Source: Auanema rhodensis | Lineage: Eukaryota; Nematoda; Chromadorea; Rhabditida; Rhabditidae | NCBI GenBank assembly: GCA_964057225.1 | Contig: OZ059895.1 | Coordinates: 10,168,001 to 10,232,000, forward strand | Direction: 5' to 3' | Length of the DNA: 64,000 nucleotides | Notes under the pieces: generated by a model | Databases searched by the model: none | The model's input: the letters and a program-made list of their open reading frames with translations, nothing else | Told to the model about the DNA's origin: nothing | Part shown: one piece after another, positions 23,019 through 37,270 of the stretch | Position numbering within the stretch: position 1 is the stretch's first letter | Layout: every line of letters starts with the position of its first letter | Program-made: the position numbers and the translations under genes

Positions 23019-25484
23019 GTTTATTTTTAGCCCTAGAAATACGTGCAAGATCTCATGCAACTTAAAATTAACTGTTTAATAATATAAATTAAGTTTTGTG
23101 AGCATATATCCATAGCAATCATGTTTTGCGGCGGGTTCAACTTGCTATTTCGTTTGATTTTTATGAAAAATTAAATATTCTAAAAGTTTTATTTTTCGTC
23201 CTAGAAGTACGTGCTACATCTGATTCAACTAAGAATTAGTTGATTAAAAAGGTAAAACAAATTTTGTCAGCACAGAAACATATTAATCATATTTTCCGGC
23301 GGGCTCAAGTTGCTATTTTGTTCGATTTTTATGAAAAATTAAATATTTTGAAATGTTTATTTTTCGCCCTAGAAATACGTGCAACATCTTATTATCTAAG
23401 AAAATTTGAAAATTAAATGATTGAAAAAGTAAAACAGATTTTTGTTAGCACAGAAACATATTAATCATATTTTACGGCGGGCTCAAATTGCTATTTTGTT
23501 CGATTTTTATGAAAAATTGAAAATTTTAAAATGTTTATTTTTAGCCCTAGAAATACGTGCAACATCTTATTCAACTCAAAATCAACTGTTTGATAATATA
23601 AATTAGGTTTTGTGAGCATATATCCATAGCAATCATGTTTTGCGGCGGGTTCAACTTGCTATTTCGTTTGATTTTTATGAAAAATTAAATATTCTAAAAA
23701 TTTTATTTCTTGTCCTAGAAATACGTGCTACATCTCATTAAACTAAGAATTAGTTGATTGAGGAGGCAAAACAAATTTTGTTAGCACAGAACCATATTAA
23801 TCATATTTTCCGGCGGGCTCAAGTTGCTATTTTGTTCGATTTTCATGAAAAAATAAAAATTTTAAAATGTTTATTTTTAGCCCTAGAAATACGTGCAACA
23901 TCTTATTATCTAAGAAAATTTGGAAATTAAATAATTGAAAAAGTAAAACAGATTTTGTTAGCACAGAAACATATTAATCATATTTTAAGGCGGGCTCAAG
24001 TTGCTATTTTGTTCGATTTTCATGAAAAAAAAAAAAAAATTTTAAAATGTTTATTTTTAGCCCTAGAAATACGTGCAACATCTTACTCAACTCAAAATCA
24101 ACTGTTTGATAATATAAATTAGGTTTTGTGAGCATATATCCATAGCAATCATGTTTTGCGGCGGGTTCAACTTGCTATTTCGTTTGATTTTTATGAAAAA
24201 TTAAATATTCTAAAAATTTTATTTCTTGTCCTAGAAATACGTGCTACATCTCATTAAACTAAGAATTAGTTGATTGAGGAGGCAAAACAAATTTTGTTAG
24301 CACAGAACCATATCAATCATATTTTCCGGCGGGCTTAAGTTGCTATTTTATTCGATTTTCATGAAAAAATAAAAATTTTTAAATGTTTATTTTTCGCCCT
24401 AGAAATACGTGCAACATCTTATTATCTAAGAAAACTTGAAAATTAAATGATTGAAAAAGTAAACCAGATTTTGTTAGCACAGAAACATATTAATCATATT
24501 TTAAGGCGGGCTCAAGTTGCTATTTTGTTCGATTTTCATGAAAAAATAAAAATTTTAAAAAGTTTATTTTTAGCCCTAGAAATACGTGCAACATCTTACT
24601 CAACTCAAAATCAACTATTTGATAATATAAATTAGTTTTTGTGAGCATATATCCATAGTAATCATGTTTTGCGGCGGGTTCAACTTGCTATTTTGTTTGA
24701 TTTTTATGAAAAATTAAATATTCTAAAACTTTTATTTCTTGTCCTAGAAATACGTGCTACATCTCATTAAACTAAGAATTAGTTGATTGAAAAAGCAAAA
24801 CAAATTTTGTGAGCATATACCCATAGTAATCATGTTTTGCGGCGGGTTCAACTTGCTATTTCGTTTGATTTTTATGAAAAATTAAATATTCTAAAAATTT
24901 TATTTCTTGTCCTAGAAATACGTGCTACATCTCATTAAACTAAGAATTAGTTGATTGAAAAGGCAAAACAAATTTTGTTAGCACAGAACCATATTAATCA
25001 TATTTTACGGCGGGCTCAAGTTGCTATTTTGTTCGATTTTTATGAAAAATTGAAAATTTTAAAATGTTTATTTTTAGCCCTAGAAATACGTGCAACATCT
25101 TATTCAACTCAAAATCAACTGTTTGATAATATAAATTAGGTTTTGTAAGCATATATCCATAGTAATCATGTTTTGCGGCGGGTTCAACTTGCTATTTCGT
25201 TTGATTTTTATGAAAAATTAAATATTTTAAAAATTTTATTTCTTGTCCTAGAAATACGTGCTACATCTCATTAAACTAAGAATTAGTTGATTGAAAAGGC
25301 AAAACAAATTTTGTTAGCACAGAACCATATTAATCATATTTTCCGGCGGGCTTAAGTTGCTATTTTGTTCGATTTTCATGAAAAAATAAAAATTTTAAAA
25401 TGTTTATTTTTAGCCCTAGAAATACGTGCAACATCTTATTATCTAAGAAAATTTGAAAATTAAATGATTGAAAAAGTGAAACTT
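23019..25484 (+). repeat. Satellite B, plus-oriented island, copy 2
   Basis: Equivalent to 14650-17114, one base longer because of the T insertion near 23441. It carries the same alpha-alpha junction (about 24795-24815) and the same A homopolymer (about 24025-24038). Confidence 0.92.
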
Positions 25485-28400
25485 CATTTATTTTTTCATG
25501 AAAATCGAACAAAATAGCAACTTGAGCCAGTGATTAATATGTTTCTGTGCTGACAAAATTTGTTTTACCTTTTTAATCAACTAATTCTTAGTTGAATCAG
25601 ATGTAGCACGTACTTCTAGGACGAAAAATAAAACTTTTAGAATATTTAATTTTTCATAAAAATCAAACGAAATAGCAAGTTGAACCCGCCGCAAAACATG
25701 ATTGCTATGGATATATGCTCACAAAACCTAATTTATATTATCAAACAGTTGATTTTGAGTTGAGTAAGATGTTGCACGTATTTCTAGGGCTAAAAATAAA
25801 CATTTTAAAATTTTTATTTTTTCATGAAAATCGAGCAAAATAGCAACTTGAGCCCGCCGGAAAATATGATTAATATGGTTCTGTGCTAACAAAATTTGTT
25901 TTGCCTTCTCAATCAACTAATTCTCAGTTTAATGAGATGTAGCACGTATTTCTAGGACAAGAAATAAAATTTTTAGAATATTTAATTTTTCATAAAAATC
26001 AAACGAAATAGCAAGTTGAACCCGCCGCAAAACATGATTGCTATGGATATATGCTCACAAAACCTAATTTATATTATCAAACAGTTGATTTTGGGTTGAG
26101 TAAGATGTTGCACGTATTTCTAGGGCTAAAAATAAACATTTTAAAATTTTTATTTTTTCATGAAAATCGAACAAAATAGCAACTTGAGCCCGCCTTAAAA
26201 TATGATTAATATGTTTCTGGGCTAACAAAATCTGTTTTACTTTTTCAATTATTTAATTTTCAAATTTTCTTAGATAATAAGATGTTGCACGTATTTCTAG
26301 GGCTAAAAATAAACATTTTAAAACTTTTATTTTTTCATGAAAATCGAACAAAATAGCAACTTGAGCCCGCCGGAAAATATGATTAATATGGTTCTGTGCT
26401 AACAAAATTTGTTTTGCCTCCTCAATCAACTAATTCTTAGTTTAATGAGATGTAGCACGTATTTCTAGGACAAGAAATAAAATTTTTAGAATATTTAATT
26501 TTTCATAAAAATCAAACGAAATAGCAAGTTGAACCCGCCGCAAAACATGATTGCTATGGATATATGCTCACAAAACCTAATTTATATTATCAAACAGTTG
26601 ATTTTGAGTTGAGTAAGATGTTGCACGTATTTCTAGGGCTAAAAATAAACATTTTAAAATTTTTATTTTTTCATGAAAATCGAACAAAATAGCAACTTGA
26701 GCCCGCCTTAAAATATGATTAATATGTTTCTGTGCTAACAAAATCTGTTTCACTTTCTCAATCAACTAATTCTTAGTTTATTGAGATGTAGCACGTATTT
26801 CTAGGACAAGAAATAAAATTTTTAAAATATTTAATTTTTCATAAAAATCAAACGAAATAGCAAGTTGAACCCGCCGCAAAACATGATTACTATGGATATA
26901 TGCTCACAAAACCTGATTTATATTATCAAACAGTTGATTTTGAGTTGAATAAGATGTTGCACGTATTTCTAGGGCTAAAAATAAACATTTTAAAATTTTT
27001 ATTTTTTCATGAAAATCGAACAAAATAGCAACTTGAGCCCGCCGTAAAATATAAAATATGATTAATATGTTTCTGGGCTAACAAAATCGGTTTTACTTTT
27101 TCAATTATTTAATTTTCAAATTTTCTTAGATAATAAGATGTTGCACGTATTTCTGAGGCTAAAAATAAACATTTTAAAATTTTTATTTTTTCATGAAAAT
27201 CGAACAAAATAGCAACTTTAGCCCGCCGGAAAATATGATTAATATGGTTCTGTGTTAACAAATTTGTTTTGCCTTTTCAATCAACTAATTCTTAGTTTAA
27301 TGAGATGTAGCACGTATTTCTAGGACAAGAAATAAAATTTTTAGAATATTTAATTTTTCATAAAAATCAAACGAAATAGCAAGTTGAAACCGCCGCAAAA
27401 CATGATTGCTATGGATATATGCTCACAAAACCTAATTTATATTATCAAACAGTTGATTTTGGGTTGAGTAAGATGTTGCACGTATTTCTAGGGCTAAAAA
27501 TAAACATTTTAAAATTTTTATTTTTTCATGAAAATCGAACAAAATAGCAACTTGAGCCCGCCTTAAAATATGATTAATATGTTTCTGGGCTAACAAAATC
27601 TGTTTTACTTTTTCAATTATTTAATTTTCAAATTTTCTTAGATAATAAGATGTTGCACGTATTTCTAGGGCTAAAAATAAACATTTTAAAACTTTTATTT
27701 TTTCATGAAAATCGAACAAAATAGCAACTTGAGCCCGCCGGAAAATATGATTAATATGGTTCTGTGCTAACAAAATTTGTTTTGCCTCCTCAATCAACTA
27801 ATTCTTAGTTTAATGAGATGTAGCACGTATTTCTAGGACAAGAAATAAAATTTTTAGAATATTTAATTTTTCATAAAAATCAAACGAAATAGCAAGTTGA
27901 ACCCGCTGCAAAACATGATTGCTATGGATATATGCTCACAAAACCTAATTTATATTATCAAACAGTTGATTTTGAGTTGAGTAAGATGTTGCACGTATTT
28001 CTAGGGCTAAAAATAAACATTTTAAAATTTTTATTTTTTCATGAAAATCGAACAAAATAGCAACTTGAGCCCGCCTTAAAATATGATTAATATGTTTCTG
28101 TGCTAACAAAATCTGTTTCACTTTCTCAATCAACTAATTCTTAGTTTATTGAGATGTAGCACGTATTTCTAGGACAAGAAATAAAATTTTTAAAATATTT
28201 AATTTTTCATAAAAATCAAACGAAATAGCAAGTTGAACCCGCTGCAAAACATGATTGCTATGGATATATGCTCACAAAACCTGATTTATATTATCAAACA
28301 GTTGATTTTGAGTTGAATAAGATGTTGCACGTATTTCTAGGGCTAAAAATAAACATTTTAAAATTTTTATTTTTTCATGAAAATCGAACAAAATAGCAAC

Positions 28401-29747
28401 TTGAGCCCGCCGTAAAATATAAAATATGATTAATATGTTTCTGGGCTAACAAAATCGGTTTTACTTTTTCAATTATTTAATTTTCAAATTTTCTTAGATA
28501 ATAAGATGTTGCACGTATTTCTGAGGCTAAAAATAAACATTTTAAAATTTTTATTTTTTCATGAAAATCGAACAAAATAGCAACTTTAGCCCGCCGGAAA
28601 ATATGATTAATATGGTTCTGTGTTAACAAATTTGTTTTGCCTTTTCAATCAACTAATTTTTAGTTTAATGAGATGTAGCACGTATTTCTAGGACAAGAAA
28701 TAAAATTTTTAGAATATTTAATTTTTCATAAAAATCAAACGAAATAGCAAGTTGAACCCGCCGCAAAACATGATTACTATGGATATATGCTCACAAAACC
28801 TAATTATTGTTATCAAACAGTTGATTTTGAGTTGAGTAAGATGTTGCACGTATTTCTAGGGCTAAAAATAAACATTTTAAAATTTTCAATTTTACATAAA
28901 AATCGAACAAAATAGCAACTTGAGCCCGCCGTAAAATATGATTAATATGTTTCTGTGCTAACAAAATCTGTTTCATTTTTTCAATCTTTTAATTTTCAAA
29001 TTTTCTTAGATAATATGATGTTGCACGTATTTCTAGGGCTAAAAATAAACATTTTAAAATTTTTATGTTTTCATGAAAATCGAACAAAATAGCAACTTGA
29101 GCCCGCCGGAAAATATGATTAATATGGTTCTGTGCTAACAAAATTTGTTTTGCCTTCTCAATCAACTAATTCTTAGTTTAATAAGATGTAGCACGTATTT
29201 CTAGGACAAGAAATAAAAAATTTAGAATATTTAATTTTTCATAAAAATCAAACGAAATAGCAAGTTGAAACCGCCGCAAAACATGATTACTATGGATATA
29301 TGCTCACAAAACCTAATTTATATTATCAAACAGTTGATTTTGAGTTGAGTAAGATGTTGCACGTATTTCTAGGGCTAAAAATAAACATTTTAAAATTTTT
29401 ATTTTTTCATGAAAATCGAACAAAATAGCAACTTGAGCCCGCCTTAAAATATGATTAATATGTTTCTGGGCTAACAAAATCGGTTTTACTTTTTCAATTA
29501 TTTAATTTTCAAATTTTCTTAGATAATAAGATGTTGCACGTATTTCTGAGGCTAAAAATAAACATTTTAAAATTTTTATTTTTTCATGAAAATCGAACAA
29601 AATAGCAACTTTAGCCCGCCGGAAAATATGATTAATATGGTTCTGTGTTAACAAATTTGTTTTGCCTTTTCAATCAACTAATTCTTAGTTTAATGAGATG
29701 TAGCACGTATTTCTAGGACAAGAAATAAAATTTTTAGAATATTTAAT
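25485..29747 (-). repeat. Satellite B, minus-oriented, end of copy 2 and beyond
   Basis: To about 27050 it repeats copy 1. After that it is new satellite B with its own internal tandem duplication of 1368 bp. Marker variants include CGTAAAATATAAAATATG at 27042 and 28410, CTGTGTTAACAAATTTG at 27248 and 28616, and ATTTCTGAGGC at about 27150, 28518 and 29540. It ends at a switch to plus orientation at about 29748. Confidence 0.92.
25930..28770 (-). repeat. 1368-bp tandem duplication inside satellite B
   Basis: Landmarks recur at a constant 1368-bp offset: 26041 with 27409, 26577 with 27945, 27042 with 28410, and 27241 with 28609. The unit is a run of several alpha/beta/gamma monomers. The exact ends cannot be fixed because the repeat is embedded in similar monomers. 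This duplication overlaps the end of 8.37-kb copy 2. Confidence 0.85.
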
Positions 29748-29759
29748 TTTTAATAATAT

Positions 29760-32700
29760 AAATTAGGTTTTGTGAGCATATATCCATAGTAATCATGTTT
29801 TGCGGCGGGTTCAACTTGCTATTTCGTTTGATTTTTATGAAAAATTAAATATTCTAAGACTTTTATTTCTTGTCCTAGAAATACGTGCTACATCTCATTA
29901 AACTAAGAATTAGTTGATTGAGAAGGCAAAACAAATTTTGTTAGCACAGAACCATATTAATCATATTTTCCGGCGGGCTCAAGTTGCTATTTTGTTCGAT
30001 TTTCATGAAAAAATAAAAATTTTAAAATGTTTATTTTTAGCCCTAGAAATACGTGCAACATCTTATTATCTAAGAAAATTTGAAAGATAAATAATTGAAA
30101 AAGTAAAACAGATTTTGTTAGCACAGAAACATATTAATCATATTTTAAGGCGGGCTCAAGTTGCTATTTTGTTCGATTTTCATGAAAAAATAAAAATTTT
30201 AAAATGTTTATTTTTAGCCCTAGAAATACGTGCAACATCTTACTCAACTCAAAATCAACTGTTTGATAATATAAATTAGGTTTTGTGAGCATATATCCAT
30301 AGCAATCATGTTTTGCGGCGGGTTCAACTTGCTATTTCGTTTGATTTTTATGAAAAATTAAATATTCTAAAAATTTTATTTCTTGTCCTAGAAATACGTG
30401 CTACATCTCATTAAACTAAGAATTAGTTGATTGAGAAGGCAAAACAAATTTTGTTAGCACAGAACCATATTAATCATATTTTCCGGCGGGCTCAAGTTGC
30501 TATTTTGCTCGATTTTCATGAAAAAATAAAAATTTTAAAATGTTTATTTTTAGCCCTAGAAATACGTGCAACATCTTATTATCTAAGAAAATTTGAAAAT
30601 TAAATAATTGAAAAAGTAAAACAGATTTTGTTAGCACAGAAACATATTAATCATATTTTAAGGCGGGCTCAAGTTGCTATTTTGTTCGATTTTCATGAAA
30701 AAATAAAAATTTTAAAATGTTTATTTTTAGCCCTAGAAATACGTGCAACATCTTACTCAACTGAAAATCAACTGTTTGATAATATAAATTAGGTTTGGTG
30801 AGCATATATCCATAGCAATCATGTTTTGCGGCGGGTTCAACTTGCTATTTCGTTTGATTTTTATGAAAAATTAAATATTCTAAAAATTTTATTTCTTGTC
30901 CTAGAAATACGTGCTACATCTCATTAAACTAAGAATTAGTTGATTGAGAAGGCAAAACAAATTTTGTTAGCACAGAAACATATTGATCATATTTTAAGGC
31001 GGGCTCAAGTTGCTATTTTGTTCGATTTTCATGAAAAAATAAAAGTTTTAAAATGTTTATTTTTAGCCCTAGAAATACGTGCAACATCTTATTATCTAAG
31101 AAAACTTGAAAATTAAATGATTGAAGAAGTAAAACAGATTTTGTTAGCACAGAAACATATTAATCATATTTTAAGGCGGGCTCAAGTTGCTATTTTGTTC
31201 GATTTTCATGAAAAAATAAAAATTTTAAAATGTTTATTTTTAGCCCTAGAAATACGTGCAACATCTTACTCAACTCAAAATCAACTGTTTGATAACAATA
31301 ATTAGGTTTTGTGAGCATATATCCATAGTAATCATGTTTTGCGGCGGGTTCAACTTGCTATTTCGTTTGATTTTTATGAAAAATTAAATATTCTAAAAAC
31401 TTTATTTCTTGTCCTAGAAATACGTGCTACATCTCATTAAACTAAGAATTAGTTGATTGAAAAGGCAAAACAAATTTTGTTAGCACAGAACCATATTAAT
31501 CATATTTTCCGGCGGGCTCAAGTTGCTATTTTGTTCGATTTTCATGAAAAAATAAAAATTTTAAAATGTTTATTTTTAGCCCTAGAAATACGTGCAACAT
31601 CTTACTCAACTCAAAATCAACTGTTTGATAACAATAATTAGGTTTTGTGAGCATATATCCATAGTAATCATGTTTTGCGGCGGGTTCAACTTGCTATTTC
31701 GTTTGATTTTTATGAAAAATTAAATATTCTAAAAATTTTATTTCTTGTCCTAGAAATACGTGCTACATCTCATTAAACTAAGAATTAGTTGATTGAAAAG
31801 GCAAAACAAATTTTGTTAGCACAGAACCATATTAATCATATTTTCCGGCGGGCTCAAGTTGCTATTTTGTTCGATTTTCATGAAAAAATAAAAATTTTAA
31901 AATGTTTATTTTTAGCCCTAGAAATACGTGCAACATCTTATTATCTAAGAAAATTTGAAAGATAAATAATTGAAAAAGTAAAACAGATTTTGTTAGCACA
32001 GAAACATATTAATCATATTTTAAGGCGGGCTCAAGTTGCTATTTTGTTCGATTTTCATGAAAAAATAAAAATTTTAAAATGTTTATTTTTAGCCCTAGAA
32101 ATACGTGCAACATCTTACTCAACTCAAAATCAACTGTTTGATAATATAAATTAGGTTTTGTGAGCATATATCCATAGCAATCATGTTTTGCGGCGGGTTC
32201 AACTTGCTATTTCGTTTGATTTTTATGAAAAATTAAATATTCTAAAAATTTTATTTCTTGTCCTAGAAATACGTGCTACATCTCATTAAACTAAGAATTA
32301 GTTGATTGAGAAGGCAAAACAAATTTTGTTAGCACAGAACCATATTAATCATATTTTCCGGCGGGCTCAAGTTGCTATTTTGCTCGATTTTCATGAAAAA
32401 ATAAAAATTTTAAAATGTTTATTTTTAGCCCTAGAAATACGTGCAACATCTTATTATCTAAGAAAATTTGAAAATTAAATAATTGAAAAAGTAAAACAGA
32501 TTTTGTTAGCACAGAAACATATTAATCATATTTTAAGGCGGGCTCAAGTTGCTATTTTGTTCGATTTTCATGAAAAAATAAAAATTTTAAAATGTTTATT
32601 TTTAGCCCTAGAAATACGTGCAACATCTTACTCAACTCAAAATCAACTGTTTGATAATATAAATTAGGTTTGGTGAGCATATATCCATAGCAATCATGTT

Positions 32701-33515
32701 TTGCGGCGGGTTCAACTTGCTATTTCGTTTGATTTTTATGAAAAATTAAATATTCTAAAAATTTTATTTCTTGTCCTAGAAATACGTGCTACATCTCATT
32801 AAACTAAGAATTAGTTGATTGAGAAGGCAAAACAAATTTTGTTAGCACAGAACCATATTAATCATATTTTCCGGCGGGCTTAAGTTGCTATTTTGTTCGA
32901 TTTTCATGAAAAAATAAAAGTTTTAAAATGTTTATTTTTAGCCCTAGAAATACGTGCAACATCTTATTATCTAAGAAAACTTGAAAATTAAATGATTGAA
33001 AAAGTAAAACAGATTTTGTTAGCACAGAAACATATTAATCATATTTTAAGGCGGGCTCAAGTTGCTATTTTGTTCGATTTTCATGAAAAAATAAAAATTT
33101 TAAAATGTTTATTTTTAGCCCTAGAAATACGTGCAACATCTTACTCAACTCAAAATCAACTGTTTGATAACAATAATTAGGTTTTGTGAGCATATATCCA
33201 TAGTAATCATGTTTTGCGGCGGGTTCAACTTGCTATTTCGTTTGATTTTTATGAAAAATTAAATATTCTAAAAATTTTATTTCTTGTCCTACAAATACGT
33301 GCTACATCTCATTAAACTAAGAATTAGTTGATTGAAAAGGCAAAACAAATTTTGTTAGCACAGAACCATATTAATCATATTTTCCGGCGGGCTCAAGTTG
33401 CTATTTTGTTCGATTTTCATGAAAAAATAAAAATTTTAAAATGTTTATTTTTAGCCCTAGAAATACGTGCAACATCTTACTCAACTCAAAATTAACTGTT
33501 TGATAATATTAATTA
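29760..33515 (+). repeat. 1875-bp tandem duplication in the main array
   Basis: The offset of 1875 bp is constant for landmarks such as 30241 with 32116 and 31117 with 32992. The GATAACAATAATTAGG variant of gamma follows the same spacing (31290 and 33165). The first monomers show a two-period relation as well: CTAAGACTTTTATTTC occurs near 29853 and again near 33603. Confidence 0.85.
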
Positions 33516-34549
33516 GGTTTTGTGAGCATATATCCATAGTAATCATGTTTTGCGGCGGGTTCAACTTGCTATTTCGTTTGATTTTTATGAAAAATTAAAT
33601 ATTCTAAGACTTTTATTTCTTGTCCTAGAAATACGTGCTACATCTCATTAAACTAAGAATTAGTTGATTGAAGAGGCAAAACAAATTTTGTTAGCACAGA
33701 ACCATATTAATCATATTTTCCGGCGGGCTCAAGTTGCAATTTTGTTCGATTTTCATGAAAAAATAAAAATTTTAAAATGTTTATTTTTAGCCCTAGAAAT
33801 ACGTGCAACATCTTATTATCTAAGAAAATTTGAAAATTAAATAATTGAAAAAGTAAAACAGATTTTGTTAGCACAGAAACATATTAATCATATTTTAAGG
33901 CGGGCTCAAGTTGCTATTTTGTTCGATTTTCATGAAAAAATAAAAATTTTAAAATGTTTATTTTTAGCCCTAGAAATACGTGCAACATCTTACTCAACTC
34001 AAAATCAACTATTTGATAATATAAATTAGGTTTTGTGAGCATATATCCATAGTAATCATGTTTTGCAGCGGGTTCAACTTGCTATTTCGTTTGATTTTTA
34101 TGAAAAATTAAATATTCTTAATTTTTTATTTCTTGTCCTAGAAATACGTGCTACATCTCATTAAACTAAGAATTAGTTGATTGAAAAGGCAAAACAAATT
34201 TGTTAACACAGAACCATATTAATCATATTTTCCGGCGGGCTCAAGTTGCTATTTTGTTCGATTTTCATGAAAAAATAAAAATTTTAAAATGTTTATTTTT
34301 AGCCTCAGAAATACGTGCAACATCTTACTCAACTCAAAATCAACTGTTTGATAATATAAATTAGATTTTGTGAGCATATATCCATAGTGATCATGTTTTG
34401 CGGCGGGTTCAACTTGCTATTTCGTTTGATTTTTATGAAAAATAAAATATTCTAAAAATTTTATTTCTTGTCCTAGAAATACGTGCTACATCTCTTTAAA
34501 CTAAGAACTAGTTGATTGAGAAGGCAAAACAAATTTTGTTAGCACAGAA

Positions 34550-37270
34550 CCATATTAATCATATTTTCCGGCGGGCTTAAGTTGCTATTTTGTTCAATTT
34601 TCATGAAAAAATAAAAATTTTTAAATGTTTATTTTTCGCCCTAGAAATACGTGCAACATCTTATTATCTAAGAAAACTTGAAAATTAAATGATTGAAAAA
34701 GTAAAACAGATTTTGTTAGCACAGAAACATATTAATCATATTTTAAGGCGGGCTCAAGTTGCTATTTTGTTCGATTTTCATGAAAAAATAAAAATTTTAA
34801 AATGTTTATTTTTAGCCCTAGAAATACGTGCAACATCTTACTCAACTCAAAATCAACTGTTTGATAATATAAATTAGGTTTTGTGAGCATATATCCATAG
34901 TAATCATGTTTTGCGGCGGGTTCAACTTGCTATTTCGTTTGATTTTTATGAAAAATTAAATATTCTTAATTTTTTATTTCTTGTCCTAGAAATACGTGCT
35001 ACATCTCATTAAACTAAGAATTAGTTGATTGAAAAGGCAAAACAAATTTGTTAACACAGAACCATATTAATCATATTTTCCGGCGGGCTAAAGTTGCTAT
35101 TTTGTTCGATTTTCATGAAAAAATGAAAATTTTAAAATGTTTATTTTTAGCCTCAGAAATACGTGCAACATCTTATTATCTAAGAAAATTTGAAAATTAA
35201 ATAATTGAAAAAGTAAAACCGATTTTGTTAGCCCAGAAACATATTAATCATATTTTCCGGCGGGCTCAAGTTGCTATTTTGCTCGATTTTCATGAAAAAA
35301 TAAAAATTTTAAAATGTTTATTTTTAGCTCTAGAAATACGTGCAACATCTTACTCAACTCAAAATCAACTGTTTGATAATATAAATTAGATTTTGTGAGC
35401 ATATATCCATAGTAAACATGTTTTGCGGCGGGTTCAACTTGCTATTTCGTTTGATTTTTATGAAAAATTAAATATTCTAAAAATTTAATTTCTTGTCCTA
35501 GAAATACGTGCTACATCTCTTTAAACTAAGAATTAGTTGATTGAGAAGGCAAAACAAATTTTGTTAGCACAGAACCATATTAATCATATTTTCCGGCGGG
35601 CTTAAGTTGCTATTTTGTTCGATTTTCATGAAAAAATAAAAGTTTTAAAATGTTTATTTTTAGCCCTAGAAATACGTGCAACATCTTATTATCTAAGAAA
35701 ATTTGAAAATTAAATAATTGAAAAAGTAAAACAGATTTTGTTAGCACAGAAACATATTAATCATATTTTAAGGCGGGCTCAAGTTGCTATTTTGTTCGAT
35801 TTTAATGAAAAAATAAAAATTTTAAAATGTTTATTTTTAGCCCTAGAAATACGTGCAACATCTTACTCAACTCAAAATCAACTGTTTGATAACAATAATT
35901 AGGTTTTGTGAGCATATATCCATAGTAATCATGTTTTGCGGCGGGTTCAACTTGCTATTTCGTTTGATTTTTATGAAAAATTAAATATTCTAAAAATTTT
36001 ATTTCTTGTCCTAGAAATACGTGCTACATCTCATTAAACTAAGAATTAGTTGATTGAAAAGGCAAAACAAATTTTGTTAGCACAGAACCATATTAATCAT
36101 ATTTTCCGGCGGGCTAAAGTTGCTATTTTGTTCGATTTTCATGAAAAAATAAAAATTTTAAAATGTTTATTTTTAGCCTCAGAAATACGTGCAACATCTT
36201 ATTATCTAAGAAAATTTGAAAATTAAATAATTGAAAAAGTAAAACAGATTTTGTTAGCCCAGAAACATATTAATCATATTTTAAGGCGGGCTCAAGTTGC
36301 TATTTTGTTCGATTTTCATGAAAAAATAAAAATTTTAAAATGTTTATTTTTAGCCCTAGAAATACGTGCAACATCTTACTCAACTCAAAATCAACTGTTT
36401 GATAATATAAATTAGGTTTTGTGAGCATATATCCATAGTAATCATGTTTTGCGGCGGGTTCAACTTGCTATTTCGTTTGATTTTTATGAAAAATTAAATA
36501 TTCTAAATTTTTTATTTCTTGTCCTAGAAATACGTGCTACATCTCATTAAACTAAGAATTAGTTGATTGAGAAGGCAAAACAAATTTTGTTAGCACAGAA
36601 CCATATTAATCATATTTTCCGGCGGGCTCAAGTTGCTATTTTGCTCGATTTTCATGAAAAAATAAAAATTTTAAAATGTTTATTTTTAGCCCTAGAAACA
36701 CGTGCAACATCTTACTCAACTCAAAATCAACTGTTTGATAATATAAATTAGATTTTGTGAGCATATATCCATAGCAATCATGTTTTGCGGCGGGTTCAAC
36801 TTGCTATTTCGTTTGATTTTTATGAAAAATTAAATATTCTAAAAATTTTATTTCTTGTCCTAGAAATACGTGCTACATCTCTTTAAACTAAGAATTAGTT
36901 GATTGAGAAGGCAAAACAAATTTTGTTAGCACAGAACCATATTAATTATATTTTCCGGCGGGCTTAAGTTGCTATTTTGTTCAATTTTCATGAAAAAATA
37001 AAAATTTTTAAATGTTTATTTTTCGCCCTAGAAATACGTGCAACATCTTATTATCTAAGAAAACTTGAAAATTAAATGATTGAAAAAGTAAAACAGATTT
37101 TGTTAGCACAGAAACATATTAATCATATTTTAAGGCGGGCTCAAGTTGCTATTTTGTTCGATTTTCATGAAAAAATAAAAATTTTAAAATGTTTATTTTT
37201 AGCCCTAGAAATACGTGCAACATCTTACTCAACTCAAAATCAACTGTTTGATAATATAAATTAGGTTTTG
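34550..37270 (+). repeat. 2387-bp spaced duplicate blocks in the main array
   Basis: The alpha/beta junction with the rare GTTCAATTTTCATG variant followed by TTTTTCGCCC occurs near 34593 and again near 36980. The beta-gamma unit that follows starts at 34689 and 37076, an offset of 2387 bp. Confidence 0.75.

Larger units (their letters stand above)
18721..27050. repeat. 8369-bp composite segment, copy 2
   Basis: Second head-to-tail copy of 10352-18720. Differences seen by eye are few: A to G near 19171, C to T at 20728, a T insertion near 23441, T to A at 24561, G to T near 24635, and G to A near 26066. This list may not be exhaustive. Collinearity is lost at about 27050, where an extra TATAAAA precedes TATGATTAATATG. 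The near-identity points to a very recent duplication. Confidence 0.92.
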
